Of a stretch of 56,164 bases of DNA, positions 1 to 8,195 are shown one piece after another. Position numbers and translations under genes: made by a program. The DNA comes from Burkholderiaceae bacterium 26. GTDB taxonomy: Bacteria; Pseudomonadota; Gammaproteobacteria; Burkholderiales; Burkholderiaceae. The notes beneath the pieces were generated by a model. That model had not been told where the DNA came from, did no database searches, and saw nothing but the letters and a program-made list of their open reading frames with translations. The DNA lies in NCBI GenBank assembly GCA_000955795.1, contig JYOB01000019.1, positions 1 through 56,164 of the forward strand, in the 5' to 3' direction. Within the stretch, counting starts at the first letter, position 1. Every line of letters starts with the position of its first letter.

Positions 1-172
1 CCCAGGGCAAGCGGTAACGGGCAATGTCGCCCAAACCGATGTTCCTGTAGATGACGGTTCCATTTTCTGAATCGATTGCCACGTGGCCCTCCGAACAGAC
101 TCCAGACACAGATGAAGTTGATGAACTTGGCGCAAAGCTCGTCTTTGTGGGGTAACGATCTTCAGCGTTCAC
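1..172 (-). CDS. Partial unknown protein, N-terminal part only
   Basis: An open frame starts with GTG at 172 and runs off the left edge of the window. The GTG overlaps the TGA stop of the DUF3429 gene (GTGA), the same kind of overlap that joins the other genes of this operon. About 57 residues are visible. The first part is rich in Ser and Thr and is followed by a more structured stretch with the words AIDSENGT and GLGDIARYRLPW. The other two minus-strand frames are also open over much of this stretch, so the frame choice rests on the overlap and on codon choice. I do not recognise the family. It is most likely the fourth gene of the LitR-like cluster. Confidence 0.4.
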   Translation of the reverse strand, partial: MNAEDRYPTKTSFAPSSSTSSVSGVCSEGHVAIDSENGTVIYRNIGLGDIARYRLPW

Positions 173-624
173 CCCGAGCTTGCAAGACCGGTAAGCATGA
201 GCGACGCTACCGCTACGAAGGTCAATAGACTGCGCAACCGGAAGTACCAGGCTGGTATTGCCCCCCAACGTAAAAAAACGGCATCCGTCAGCCAGCAGGC
301 TGCCAGCAGCAGCGCCATCCTGACGAGCGCGGTGCGGGGCTCGCCACTGGTGGTTACGCCCCACGCTGCGAGCGATGGCACAACGCTCCAGGCAAGCTGC
401 AAGACATGCCTGCGCGAGGTGTTTGCCTCGCCAAGTACGAGCCCCCAGTGCACCGCACCTACAAACGATGTAATGCACGCCGCGTACACCACCAGCGAAT
501 GCTGGTATTCGCTGCTCCCCGAGGCGTCCCGCAGGCAAAGCCACGTCAACGCGATAAACGGGACGAGGCCGCCGATGCCGAGCAGGACAGCCAAGCCGCG
601 CAAATCTTTCGGCTGCGTACTCAT
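169..624 (-). CDS. DUF3429 domain membrane protein
   Basis: A 151-residue protein with the pattern of the DUF3429 family: about five hydrophobic segments, including LAVLLGIGGLVPFIALTW near the N-terminus and the family-like stretch around FVGAVHWG. It should sit in the inner membrane; no biochemical role is established for the family. The ATG at 624 overlaps the SDR stop codon (ATGA, 621-624), so the two genes are translationally coupled. The frame stays open upstream of this ATG, but that extension is only antisense or out-of-frame sequence of the SDR gene. DUF3429 proteins are found near LitR-type regulators, photolyases and SDR genes in other proteobacteria, which fits the setting here. 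Confidence 0.8.
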   Translation of the reverse strand: MSTQPKDLRGLAVLLGIGGLVPFIALTWLCLRDASGSSEYQHSLVVYAACITSFVGAVHWGLVLGEANTSRRHVLQLAWSVVPSLAAWGVTTSGEPRTALVRMALLLAACWLTDAVFLRWGAIPAWYFRLRSLLTFVAVASLMLTGLASSG

Positions 625-1373
625 GACTTCGGTGGTACGAGTAGTCGCCCTTGGCCGCCATCCACGCCGATCTGCTGGCCGGTGATCCAGGAGGCTGCAG
701 GACTGAGCAGGAATTCCGCAAGCGCCGCGGTGTCCTCTCCTTGTCCGAGCCGGCCCATCGGGTTCGTCTTGGCGAGTCGCTCCGCAACTGCTGGAGCACT
801 TGTCAGGCGAGAAGACATTGCTGACGTGGTCAGCCCCGGATGAATGCAATTGACGCGGATATTGCGGTCCGCATACGTTGCAGCCGCCGACTGCGCCAGC
901 GCTCCGACGGCAGCTTTCGCGCTGGCAATTGCTTCGTGATTCGGGAAGCCGGCAGTGGCGGCAACCGAGCCGATCAAGACCGCGCTCGCGTGCACTCTGT
1001 GGCGAACAGCCTGCTGTACAAACAGACGCAACACATTCCACGCCGAGAAAAAATTGGCATCGAGAGCCTGCTTGAGTTCGTCCTCCGAAGTCAGATGCAG
1101 CGGCTTGATGATGATCGAACCGACGCAGTGCACGAGGCCTTCCGGCGCGCCAAACTGAGCGACACCGGCCTCGACTGCAAGCTGAGCGCTATTCCGATCC
1201 GTAACATCGGCTGGACATATCAGTGTCGGGGCCGACTTCAGCGAGCCAGCAAGCTCTTCCAGCTTGCTCCCGTCTCGTGCAGTCAGCACAAGCGGAATGC
1301 CTGCGCTGTTCAATCGTCGAGCGAGAGCAGCGCCTACAGCGCCGCTAGCTCCGGTAATCCAAACAAATCCCAT
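621..1373 (-). CDS. SDR-family protein lacking the catalytic tyrosine
   Basis: A 250-residue classical-length short-chain dehydrogenase/reductase. The nucleotide-binding motif TGASGAVG lies at residues 7-14 and the active-site-type serine at S136 (LIGSVAAT). The C-terminal TGQQIGVDGG is typical of the family. The YxxxK motif reads I149-ASAK153, so the catalytic Tyr is replaced by Ile while the Lys is kept. Either the reaction is unusual or the protein is a non-catalytic nucleotide sensor. I chose the ATG at 1373 because a GAAG ribosome site precedes it; a TTG at 1397 is an alternative. It lies between the MerR gene and the DUF3429 gene, overlapping the latter by 4 bp. Confidence 0.85.
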   Translation of the reverse strand: MGFVWITGASGAVGAALARRLNSAGIPLVLTARDGSKLEELAGSLKSAPTLICPADVTDRNSAQLAVEAGVAQFGAPEGLVHCVGSIIIKPLHLTSEDELKQALDANFFSAWNVLRLFVQQAVRHRVHASAVLIGSVAATAGFPNHEAIASAKAAVGALAQSAAATYADRNIRVNCIHPGLTTSAMSSRLTSAPAVAERLAKTNPMGRLGQGEDTAALAEFLLSPAASWITGQQIGVDGGQGRLLVPPKS

Positions 1374-1485
1374 GATGACTTCTTGACGTGTGCCCAACTG
1401 AACAGCAAAGGCGCAGGGGCAGGGGGCTTTGGAAATATCGCTTGAAGCTGCTCATGGTCACCGTTGCGTGGCGTGTCGGAGCGGT

Positions 1486-2451
1486 TTAGCGCTCAGCCGC
1501 GTTGAGCAAGTCTTCTTGACGGACGATTTCGGCAAGCGCGGTCTCAAGCAGTTGTACCGCCCGGTTTGCGACGTTCCCGAGCCGGCGGTGCAACAGGGCG
1601 TCACGTGCCGAGCGGTATATGCACTCATCGCTATAGCGTTGGAACGCGCTGAGTTGGCTCACGAGTTCAGCCAAATGCCGAGGGCATTCGCACTGAATCG
1701 CTGAGGCGTGACCGGCTAGTGCGGCGAGTGCCTTGTCGTCGAAGCGACGGGCCGAGCGCCTGCGAGTGTCGGCATTCAAGATGTCTGCCTGGCGGAGCGC
1801 CGTAGCCCAATCGACAAGCTCTGCGACGAGCGGTTCCGGTTTGGCTTCAGCGTCGGATTGTCGGATGACGCGTATGCCGCCCAGGCCCGCGCGCTCGGTT
1901 GCGCGCGCTGACGCCTCTGAGCAGATCACGCTGACGGCTTTCGCGTGCACCGCTTCGGCCAGTGCCGCAATGCGTGAAATCGTTTCTTCCTGAAGCGAAG
2001 GAACAGAGGCTAGCAGTGCATCCGCCCTCATACCTGTGCGTGCACTTCGAATTGCCTCTTCAAGCGATCTGGGGTGCCCGCAGACACGCATGTGGGAGCA
2101 AGCGCAATTAGCGATGTCAAATGACACCGGGCCTACGATCAGAAGCGAAATGGGCTCAACGTGGGCCGCTTGAACGATGCCAGATGATTCCACTAGCGCC
2201 TTCAGAGATTCCGCATTCAAGCTCGCCACGGCACTGATTGGGTGCCCACGATCAACAAGGCCTCTGATCAGGCGCAGGCGTTCTATGTCTTCCTCTGTGT
2301 AGAGGCGTTGGCCCGAAGCGCTCTTCGGCGGCGAGACTACAGCGTATCTGCGCTCCCAAATGCGCAGCGTGGATGCCGGCATCCGAGCCAGTTTTGCTGC
2401 TTCGCCGCTTCGGTAATGCCTGGGGGCTAATGACTTGTAGAGCCTTTTCAC
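1486..2451 (-). CDS. MerR-family regulator, LitR-like
   Basis: A 321-residue protein with an N-terminal MerR winged helix at about residues 12-82 (YRSGEAAKLARMPASTLRIW, then RLYTEEDIERLRLI). The long C-terminal part resembles LitR/CarH-type regulators. The cobalamin-binding ExHxxG pattern of true B12 photoreceptors is not visible, so it fits the LitR subgroup that senses light through a partner, or not at all. The start is GTG at 2451, decided by a strong AGGAGG site five bases upstream. A perfect 5-bp inverted repeat lies just upstream of the ribosome site. It heads the SDR/DUF3429 group, 112 bp before the SDR ATG, and probably controls it and itself. Confidence 0.8.
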   Translation of the reverse strand: MKRLYKSLAPRHYRSGEAAKLARMPASTLRIWERRYAVVSPPKSASGQRLYTEEDIERLRLIRGLVDRGHPISAVASLNAESLKALVESSGIVQAAHVEPISLLIVGPVSFDIANCACSHMRVCGHPRSLEEAIRSARTGMRADALLASVPSLQEETISRIAALAEAVHAKAVSVICSEASARATERAGLGGIRVIRQSDAEAKPEPLVAELVDWATALRQADILNADTRRRSARRFDDKALAALAGHASAIQCECPRHLAELVSQLSAFQRYSDECIYRSARDALLHRRLGNVANRAVQLLETALAEIVRQEDLLNAAER

Positions 2452-2465
2452 GAGTCCTCCTCATC

Positions 2466-2478
2466 ACCCTTGTAGGGT
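2466..2478. promoter_or_regulatory. Candidate MerR operator (ACCCT-TGT-AGGGT)
   Basis: A perfect inverted repeat with 5-bp arms and a 3-bp centre lies 15 bp upstream of the GTG start of the MerR-family gene, where an autorepressor would bind. The rest of 2452-2748, between this gene and dabA, shows no credible gene and no clear terminator. Confidence 0.35.
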
Positions 2479-2748
2479 AATGCCCCGCTACAACGGCGAA
2501 CAGCGCATTTCTCTACAGCCAACCACAATGCCCGTTGATGAGTCGGAAATGCATCAATACCCATGCTCCCGTCATCGCGCGCTGTGAGGAACTGCTCGAA
2601 CATTCAACCTGGTGATTGCGCTCGCGCTTCCTCTTTCATGAATCGGGATACTGATTCAGACGCTCACGCGATTTGGCTGCACTGTGTAGAGACTATCTTG
2701 GTCCGAGCTGCCAGAAGGAAGTCCCCCTGGCGGTCTGACGTGGTTGTC
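2479..2748. other. Intergenic stretch between dabA and the MerR gene
   Basis: I see no supported gene here on either strand. It lies downstream of dabA and upstream of the MerR-family gene, both on the minus strand, so it should hold the dabA 3' end and the MerR promoter. No strong hairpin with a T-run was found. Confidence 0.5.
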
Positions 2749-5310
2749 TCACGCCGCACTCAGCCCGGTCGGTTGCCACTTGCCATCGGTGTAGCGTTGA
2801 AGCTCGTTGTGTCCGAACCGCCAGAGGTGAAGCCAACCGTTTCTGACAAGTTGCCGGACGACGATCTGGTTTTCAATCACCCGGTCAATGGCTTCCTGTG
2901 GCGCGTCCACCAGAACAGTCAGCCGAAGCGGCTCATGGACCCAACGCTCTCCGTCATGAAGCGACTGCCGGGATAGGCCGATTCGCAAATCGCCTCCATT
3001 GCCTTCAAATACCCCGATTGAGCTGCCGACGACGTTATGCAGGAGTTTGCTGCCGCTCCCCAGATGTTGTGGATCACATGTTGACGCGTGATATTGCCAG
3101 TTGATCCAGTGGGTCACGAGCATGGGCGCCGTCAGCAATTGATCGAGCAGGCTACCGTCGGGATCGGTGCGGTGGTCGTAATCATGTAAGAACACGCGTC
3201 CGTCGAGCACCGCACCTTGGGTCCGATAACGCGGAGCGATCACGAATGCCGCATTGCCGGCCAGCCCCCATTCCGGTCGCGTCTGTGCGCCGTCGTTGGC
3301 GCGCCGCAGGAGCTTGGTCAAGAGTTGATCATGCGGCAAACGTGCATCGACACCCAGCTTGGGCGCACGCTCGCGTCTGACCTGGTCGCAAGCGTGTTTC
3401 ATTGCGTCTTCAAAGCGTGCCCAGCGCTCAAGCGCGGATTCGGGCAACAGGTCGAGGTCGAAGGCTTCGATCTCGTCGGTTGTCGTGTTATGCAGCGCCG
3501 CCACAAATTGCACCCGTGCTGGAATGTCGACGCCCAAGTTGACTAGCTCGGCGCGCACCTTCGGGTCATTGAGGAGCAGGGCCAAGGTGCGGGCATTGAC
3601 CTCACCGCTTTGGCCACAGCATGCGCCGCAATCCAAAGATGCCGAATGCGCATTGTTGTTCGACTGGCTGCCATGACCGACGAGCACCACTAGTGGGGCC
3701 AGATTGTGAGCGAGCCCCATGGCGCGGAGCACGCGCGCCGCCAGGTCAGCTTTTTCACGTGGAGACTGCGACAGCAGTGCAGGTCTGCATACCTTCTTGT
3801 ACCGGGAGGGCAATCCTGCCAAGTCTGCACGCGCGCGCCGCTGCGTCGACGGACGGACCCACCGCCACAGCGCGCCGGCGTAGCCCACGCCTGCAATCTC
3901 GACAAACGAGAACGCACCGCTGGGCCAGCGACTGGATTGATTCAACTGTGCGGCAACCCCGAGACGGGTGCGCCGTGCGCGTGTGACCGTACCGTCAGCA
4001 GAGGGTCCGTCTTGGCCTGTATTGAGGTGGACACTGTCTGTCACCTCCATCGAGGGCGACAGTAAGCCGGGTAGTTGCGGGCGCCGTGCCCCTGTTCCGA
4101 GCGGCGTGTAGGCGATGGGTATGCCGAAGAATCCCGCAAAGCCCACCGTCTGGACCGCCGGCCAGACGGCCTCCAAAGAACGCCGCAAGGGTTCGCTGCG
4201 GACGTCAATGCAAAACGCTGCTTGTACTTCAATCTCGGAGGGCTCAGGCGACACGCAGGACGCTCCTACACGATGCGCTAGCTGGCGCTGGTACCCGGCT
4301 TCCAGGGCGTACTGCCAAACCTCGTCGATCAGCAAAGCGTCCTCGGCCTCTGCAAGCGTTGAAGCTGCGCGGCGCCAGGCATTGCGAAGGGTTGAAATGG
4401 CGGTCTTCGTGCTGTAGTCGTCATGACACTTCTGCAGAACGGCGCCCCAGGCAAGCCGGATGGCTAGCAACTCACGCAGGTTTGGATCTTCCTTTCCGCT
4501 CTGATGGGCTTGCCACCCAAGGTAGGCGCACCAAGATGCCCAGCCATTCACCGTGAGCAATACGGCTTCCAGATAATCTGGCCAGACATCGCTGGGCAGA
4601 TCCAATTGCTCCAGCGCCCAGTGCTCCGCGTCCCGGAACGTAGGCGGCAACTCCGCCAGATGCTGATCAAGATGCGGAATGCCCATCAGCAAGCCAATGC
4701 CGCGATCGTGCCGCAACGTGTCGCGCCAGAAGGCATACAGCCCATCGTTTTTCTGGATTGCCCAGTCCGACTGATTCTCGTCGAAGTAAGCGGCGCAACT
4801 TTGGCTAACCTGGTGCGTGATGGCCTCGCGCCAAGAAAGCCTCGTATGGCGCAATGGATCGGTGTCAAGTATGTCGATCAGCAACGGCAAACGTGGCGCT
4901 GACCAATCGGTGTTGATGGCATTCAGACATTGCGAAGCCGTCAGACCGGACACGTTGGCGGCGGGCAAGGCCGCAAGCGCATATTCGACGTCGTCTTTGG
5001 TGATGCGGCCAGATTGCCATGCTTGGCGCAGGCTTGGGCGTCTGGGAAACACCTGGATGCCCCCAAGCACTGCCATCCGAGCTGCCACCTGGCGAACAGG
5101 CATGCTCACCCGGCCCCAATGAGGATTGACTGCAATTGCCCGATCTAAAGGCCATGCCGGCGCGATCGCTGCGCATGCTTGTTTGCAGGCGGCTTCCATC
5201 TGCTCCAGCCGCGCAGCGTCCGTGTACTTTTCGGCCTCAAGGTTGACGCAGGCTGCGTTATGTTCCGACGTCGGGCTGGGATTGGTGGAGGAGGCAATAC
5301 CGTTGTTCAT
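2749..5310 (-). CDS. dabA: Inorganic carbon transporter subunit DabA (DUF2309)
   Basis: A 853-residue DUF2309 protein, the cytoplasmic subunit of the DAB system. In characterised DABs it carries a beta-carbonic-anhydrase-like site and, driven by cation flow through DabB, makes bicarbonate from CO2 vectorially. The predicted zinc site is intact: C367 and D369 (AFCIDVRSE), H546 (LVGHGS) and C561 (DCGACCG). The 15-residue H-to-C spacing is the same as in the Halothiobacillus protein. I prefer the ATG at 5310 because GAGAGG precedes it; an ATG at 5331, directly after the dabB stop, has no ribosome site. It follows dabB in one operon. No RuBisCO or carbonic anhydrase gene is in the window, so the likely role is supplying bicarbonate for carboxylases at low CO2. 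Confidence 0.93.
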   Translation of the reverse strand: MNNGIASSTNPSPTSEHNAACVNLEAEKYTDAARLEQMEAACKQACAAIAPAWPLDRAIAVNPHWGRVSMPVRQVAARMAVLGGIQVFPRRPSLRQAWQSGRITKDDVEYALAALPAANVSGLTASQCLNAINTDWSAPRLPLLIDILDTDPLRHTRLSWREAITHQVSQSCAAYFDENQSDWAIQKNDGLYAFWRDTLRHDRGIGLLMGIPHLDQHLAELPPTFRDAEHWALEQLDLPSDVWPDYLEAVLLTVNGWASWCAYLGWQAHQSGKEDPNLRELLAIRLAWGAVLQKCHDDYSTKTAISTLRNAWRRAASTLAEAEDALLIDEVWQYALEAGYQRQLAHRVGASCVSPEPSEIEVQAAFCIDVRSEPLRRSLEAVWPAVQTVGFAGFFGIPIAYTPLGTGARRPQLPGLLSPSMEVTDSVHLNTGQDGPSADGTVTRARRTRLGVAAQLNQSSRWPSGAFSFVEIAGVGYAGALWRWVRPSTQRRARADLAGLPSRYKKVCRPALLSQSPREKADLAARVLRAMGLAHNLAPLVVLVGHGSQSNNNAHSASLDCGACCGQSGEVNARTLALLLNDPKVRAELVNLGVDIPARVQFVAALHNTTTDEIEAFDLDLLPESALERWARFEDAMKHACDQVRRERAPKLGVDARLPHDQLLTKLLRRANDGAQTRPEWGLAGNAAFVIAPRYRTQGAVLDGRVFLHDYDHRTDPDGSLLDQLLTAPMLVTHWINWQYHASTCDPQHLGSGSKLLHNVVGSSIGVFEGNGGDLRIGLSRQSLHDGERWVHEPLRLTVLVDAPQEAIDRVIENQIVVRQLVRNGWLHLWRFGHNELQRYTDGKWQPTGLSAA

Positions 5311-5331
5311 GTGAACCTCTCTGAGGAGCAT

Positions 5332-6957
5332 TTACTGGTTTGCATTCGCCTTGGCGGCCCGGGCTGCTGCGAGTGGGAAGACATCCGATCGACTTGGCGT
5401 CCATTTGGTCGGCCAGGAGCGCAACGCCAAACGGGTGTAGAACTCATCCAAGTAAAGGCCCGCATAACAGGCACGGCGCAGAGAAGCCAATGCGTGGGGA
5501 GATGTCTGCAACGCCACCAAGACGCAATGCATGGCAGCCATACCGAGCAACGCTGCAATGCCGCCACCTGTGTCGGCGTGGTCCGCTATGCCAGTTGGCA
5601 AGAGGTGGAGGACGATTGCTGCGCCCATGAGACCCGCAATACTGATCAGGCTTGCGACAAGTCGGGCCAGCAGCATTGCAGCGGTGGAGCCTTCCTTGAC
5701 GGATGGCAGCCAGAGCATTGGCGCCCACGCAAGCGCCAGAATGCCGCTCCACCACCAGGGCCAGGGAACCTGATCCACCAGCGCATGAAGAAGGACGACG
5801 ATGCCGATTGCGATGGCGGGGGCTGCGTACAAACTCAAGCGCGAGCGCTTTTCATGGCCAAGGAGCTGTTCCACGCGAAGCCGATCGACCACCGAGGACG
5901 CGGAGAGAAATGCGTGTGCCTTGTAAAGCGAATGACCGAGGAGGTGAAGCGCTGCCAGTGTGTACAGGCCCAATCCACACTCCATCACCATGAACCCCAT
6001 CTGCGCCACCGTGGACCAGGCCAGCCGGACCTTAATGCTGATCCGGGTGAGCATGATCAACCCGCCCATGACTGCCGTGGTCAGCCCTACCGTGATCAGC
6101 AGCCAGCGAGCCGGCGCGCTCGGGCTGAGCAGCGGGGCAAATCGGATCAGCACATAGCCGCCCAGGTTCACTACACCCGCATGCAGCAAAGCCGATACGG
6201 GCGTTGGAGCCTCCATGACCTGGATGAGCCATCCGTGCACGGGCAGCAAAGCTGTCCTCAAGATCACACTGAGGGCGACGCAGACCGCGCTGACCTGAAG
6301 GCTGGCGGATATCCCTTCGCGCGCAATGTGAAGCCATAATTGCGACAGAGAACCGCTGCCCACCTCGTGCCAGGCAAACGCGGCTGCCGTAACCAGGAAG
6401 ACATCTGCCAACCGGTCTGCCAAGCGCTTTTTGTGCGCGGCAAGCATTGCGAACGGTCGATCGGGATAGAAGCACAGCAAACGCTGCAACGCGACGCCGA
6501 TCGTCGCCCAGGCCGCGATCAACACCACCCAATGGTCTGCGAGCAGCAGCAGGTGCACAGATGCCAACACCCCGGCAAGCGCGCCGAGATAGCTGCGTTG
6601 CCCTTGCTCGCCTTGCAGGTACCGCGCAGAGAACGCGCCGATGCAGGTGCCCAGCAGTTGGACAAGCACGGCCATCCAACCGCCGATCAGGGACAGGTGC
6701 AGCCAAGGCGAGAGGACGGAGTTGCCAAGAGGCCCGCCGGAACTCCAAGTCGCCCAGGCCAAAGAGAATATGGCGGCACACAAGGAGATTGCCGACAGCG
6801 CGATAAAGCCGTGCCAAAGTGTCGGCGTACTCGCGCGGGCGGACCGAGGAAGGAGGGTGGCCCCCCCCATCAAACCTGCCGGCAGGAGTGTCGAAACAGC
6901 CGTAAGAACGTGAACGATGTCCATGGGAAGTGCTGGCGAAAATTCGTGTGCCCGCAT
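5332..6957 (-). CDS. dabB: Inorganic carbon transporter subunit DabB (NuoL/MrpA-like)
   Basis: A 541-residue polytopic membrane protein of the proton-conducting NADH dehydrogenase subunit 5 / MrpA family, with about 13 or more hydrophobic segments. Family signature stretches include TPVSALLHAGVVNLGGYVL and the lysine/histidine-bearing helix HLLGHSLYKAHAFLSAS. In the DAB system it forms the ion channel that powers DabA. The gene is shorter than nuoL and, unlike it, is paired with a DUF2309 gene, which makes the assignment firm. The ATG at 6957 is preceded by AGGAG. It is transcribed divergently from the LysR gene at 7021, with 63 bp between them. Confidence 0.92.
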   Translation of the reverse strand: MRAHEFSPALPMDIVHVLTAVSTLLPAGLMGGATLLPRSARASTPTLWHGFIALSAISLCAAIFSLAWATWSSGGPLGNSVLSPWLHLSLIGGWMAVLVQLLGTCIGAFSARYLQGEQGQRSYLGALAGVLASVHLLLLADHWVVLIAAWATIGVALQRLLCFYPDRPFAMLAAHKKRLADRLADVFLVTAAAFAWHEVGSGSLSQLWLHIAREGISASLQVSAVCVALSVILRTALLPVHGWLIQVMEAPTPVSALLHAGVVNLGGYVLIRFAPLLSPSAPARWLLITVGLTTAVMGGLIMLTRISIKVRLAWSTVAQMGFMVMECGLGLYTLAALHLLGHSLYKAHAFLSASSVVDRLRVEQLLGHEKRSRLSLYAAPAIAIGIVVLLHALVDQVPWPWWWSGILALAWAPMLWLPSVKEGSTAAMLLARLVASLISIAGLMGAAIVLHLLPTGIADHADTGGGIAALLGMAAMHCVLVALQTSPHALASLRRACYAGLYLDEFYTRLALRSWPTKWTPSRSDVFPLAAARAAKANANQ

Positions 6958-6970
6958 CTTCTCCTCTGGA

Positions 6971-7025
6971 AATCATTCTGTAAAATTCAATGATCAGAAC
7001 GATTTGATATATAAAACAGAATGAT
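6971..7025. promoter_or_regulatory. dabBA/LysR divergent control region with three half-sites
   Basis: The short AT-rich region carries ATCATTCTG at 6972-6980 on the plus strand and two minus-strand copies: ATCGTTCTG (6995-7003 read in reverse) and ATCATTCTG (7017-7025 in reverse). The outer copies form a perfect 10-bp inverted repeat (6972-6981 with 7016-7025). The two minus-strand copies are 22 bp apart, about two helical turns. The last copy overlaps the LysR start codon, which suits autorepression together with activation of dabB. Confidence 0.55.
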
Positions 7026-7908
7026 CAGGCTGGAGCAGCTTAACTTCCATCACTTGTTCTACTTTTGGCGCGTGGCCAAGTTAGGACACCTCACGCGCGC
7101 CGCCCGCGAGCTGCACACCTCCCAATCAGCGCTTTCCGCTCAGATCCGCCAGTTGGAAGAAAGACTTGGCGACGCTCTATTCAGCCGGGAAGGACGCAGC
7201 CTGGTGCTGACCGAGACCGGCCAGGTCGTGCTGTCCTACGCCGAAGACATTTTCGGGCTCGGCCAGGAGATGCTCGGAAGATTGGTTGGCAGAAGCGAGG
7301 GAATGACGCGACTTCGCGTTGGAAGCGTGGCGACCCTCTCAAGAAACTATCAGGAGAACTGGATCAAGCCGCTCTTGGCCGACCCCGAAGTGCTACTCAC
7401 CCTGGAATCCGGGGTTCTCGAAGACTTGCTCGGCCGGCTGGTCGAACACCAACTTGACGTGGTGCTCGCCAATGAAAGCGTGCCCACCAATCCGGATCGC
7501 CCTCTTCACTGTCAGTATCTCGGTAGCCAATCCATTTCCCTGGTAGGGCCAGCAGCAATCTGGAAAGGCCGAACCCTGCACATCCCAGAAGATCTTGATG
7601 GGCTTGAGATTGCGTTACCTGGGCCGCGCCACGCGCTTAGAACGCAGTTCGACGCCCTGTGCGCGTCAATGGGTGTGGTCCCCCGATTGCGAGCGGAGAT
7701 AGACGACATGGCCATGCTGCGTCTGATTGCACGTGACAGCGGCTGGTTGGCTGTGTTGCCCGAAGTTGTCGTTCAAGATGAGTTGCGAGCGGGAATCCTG
7801 GTGACTGTAGGGCAGTCGACGCAATTGCAGGAACGCTTCTACGCCATCACCACAATACGCAGACATAGGCTTGAAGCGCTCGAGCGATTGCTGTCTCAGC
7901 CGGTCTAG
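7021..7908 (+). CDS. LysR-family regulator of dabBA
   Basis: A 295-residue LysR-type regulator. The winged helix-turn-helix covers about residues 5-64 (HHLFYFWRVAKLGHLTRAAR, then SQSALSAQIRQLEERLG), followed by a periplasmic-binding-protein-like effector domain. The N-terminus is like that of the NhaR-type subgroup. Its position divergent from dabB makes dabBA the obvious target; the effector may be CO2/bicarbonate-related or a metabolite, which the sequence does not tell. The ATG overlaps one of the repeated half-sites of the shared control region, and no strong ribosome site precedes it, so the mRNA may be nearly leaderless. Confidence 0.88.
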   Translation: MIRLEQLNFHHLFYFWRVAKLGHLTRAARELHTSQSALSAQIRQLEERLGDALFSREGRSLVLTETGQVVLSYAEDIFGLGQEMLGRLVGRSEGMTRLRVGSVATLSRNYQENWIKPLLADPEVLLTLESGVLEDLLGRLVEHQLDVVLANESVPTNPDRPLHCQYLGSQSISLVGPAAIWKGRTLHIPEDLDGLEIALPGPRHALRTQFDALCASMGVVPRLRAEIDDMAMLRLIARDSGWLAVLPEVVVQDELRAGILVTVGQSTQLQERFYAITTIRRHRLEALERLLSQPV

Positions 7909-8195
7909 GCAGACGCCGGACATAGCCTCAAAACTGTAGTGGTATGAGGTTGCCGCACATGGATGGAAAGCTTGTTAAGCCGTGTGGCGATCCAGGCCAT
8001 CGCCGGTTGCTGTCGGACGCGTTCAAGTTCTTGGCGGGTTCTGACTGGCACGGCGCCGAACGGCTGCGGCGAGTACACAACGTCTGCATCGCGGGGTTAG
8101 GCTGATTCACGCACGGTTGGCTTGGATCAAAGAACCGACGGACGTACCGGCGGCATAGTCGGCGCCGTGTCCACGGTATCCGTAAGGAGCCCCCC
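7909..8195. other. Intergenic stretch before the YitT gene
   Basis: No supported gene. A 53-codon plus-strand frame (7944-8105) has no ribosome site and no recognisable protein. An AAGGAG ribosome site for the next gene lies at the right end. This is a likely junction between the dab region and the flanking chromosome, but I saw no att site, repeat or tRNA. Confidence 0.45.

Noticed and set aside
5179-6339. 386-codon plus-strand frame opposite dabA/dabB
   Set aside because: No ribosome site and no family; dabA and dabB on the other strand are certain.
7944-8105. 53-codon plus-strand frame between the dab LysR gene and the YitT gene
   Set aside because: No ribosome site, no recognisable protein, and codon choice unlike the neighbours.
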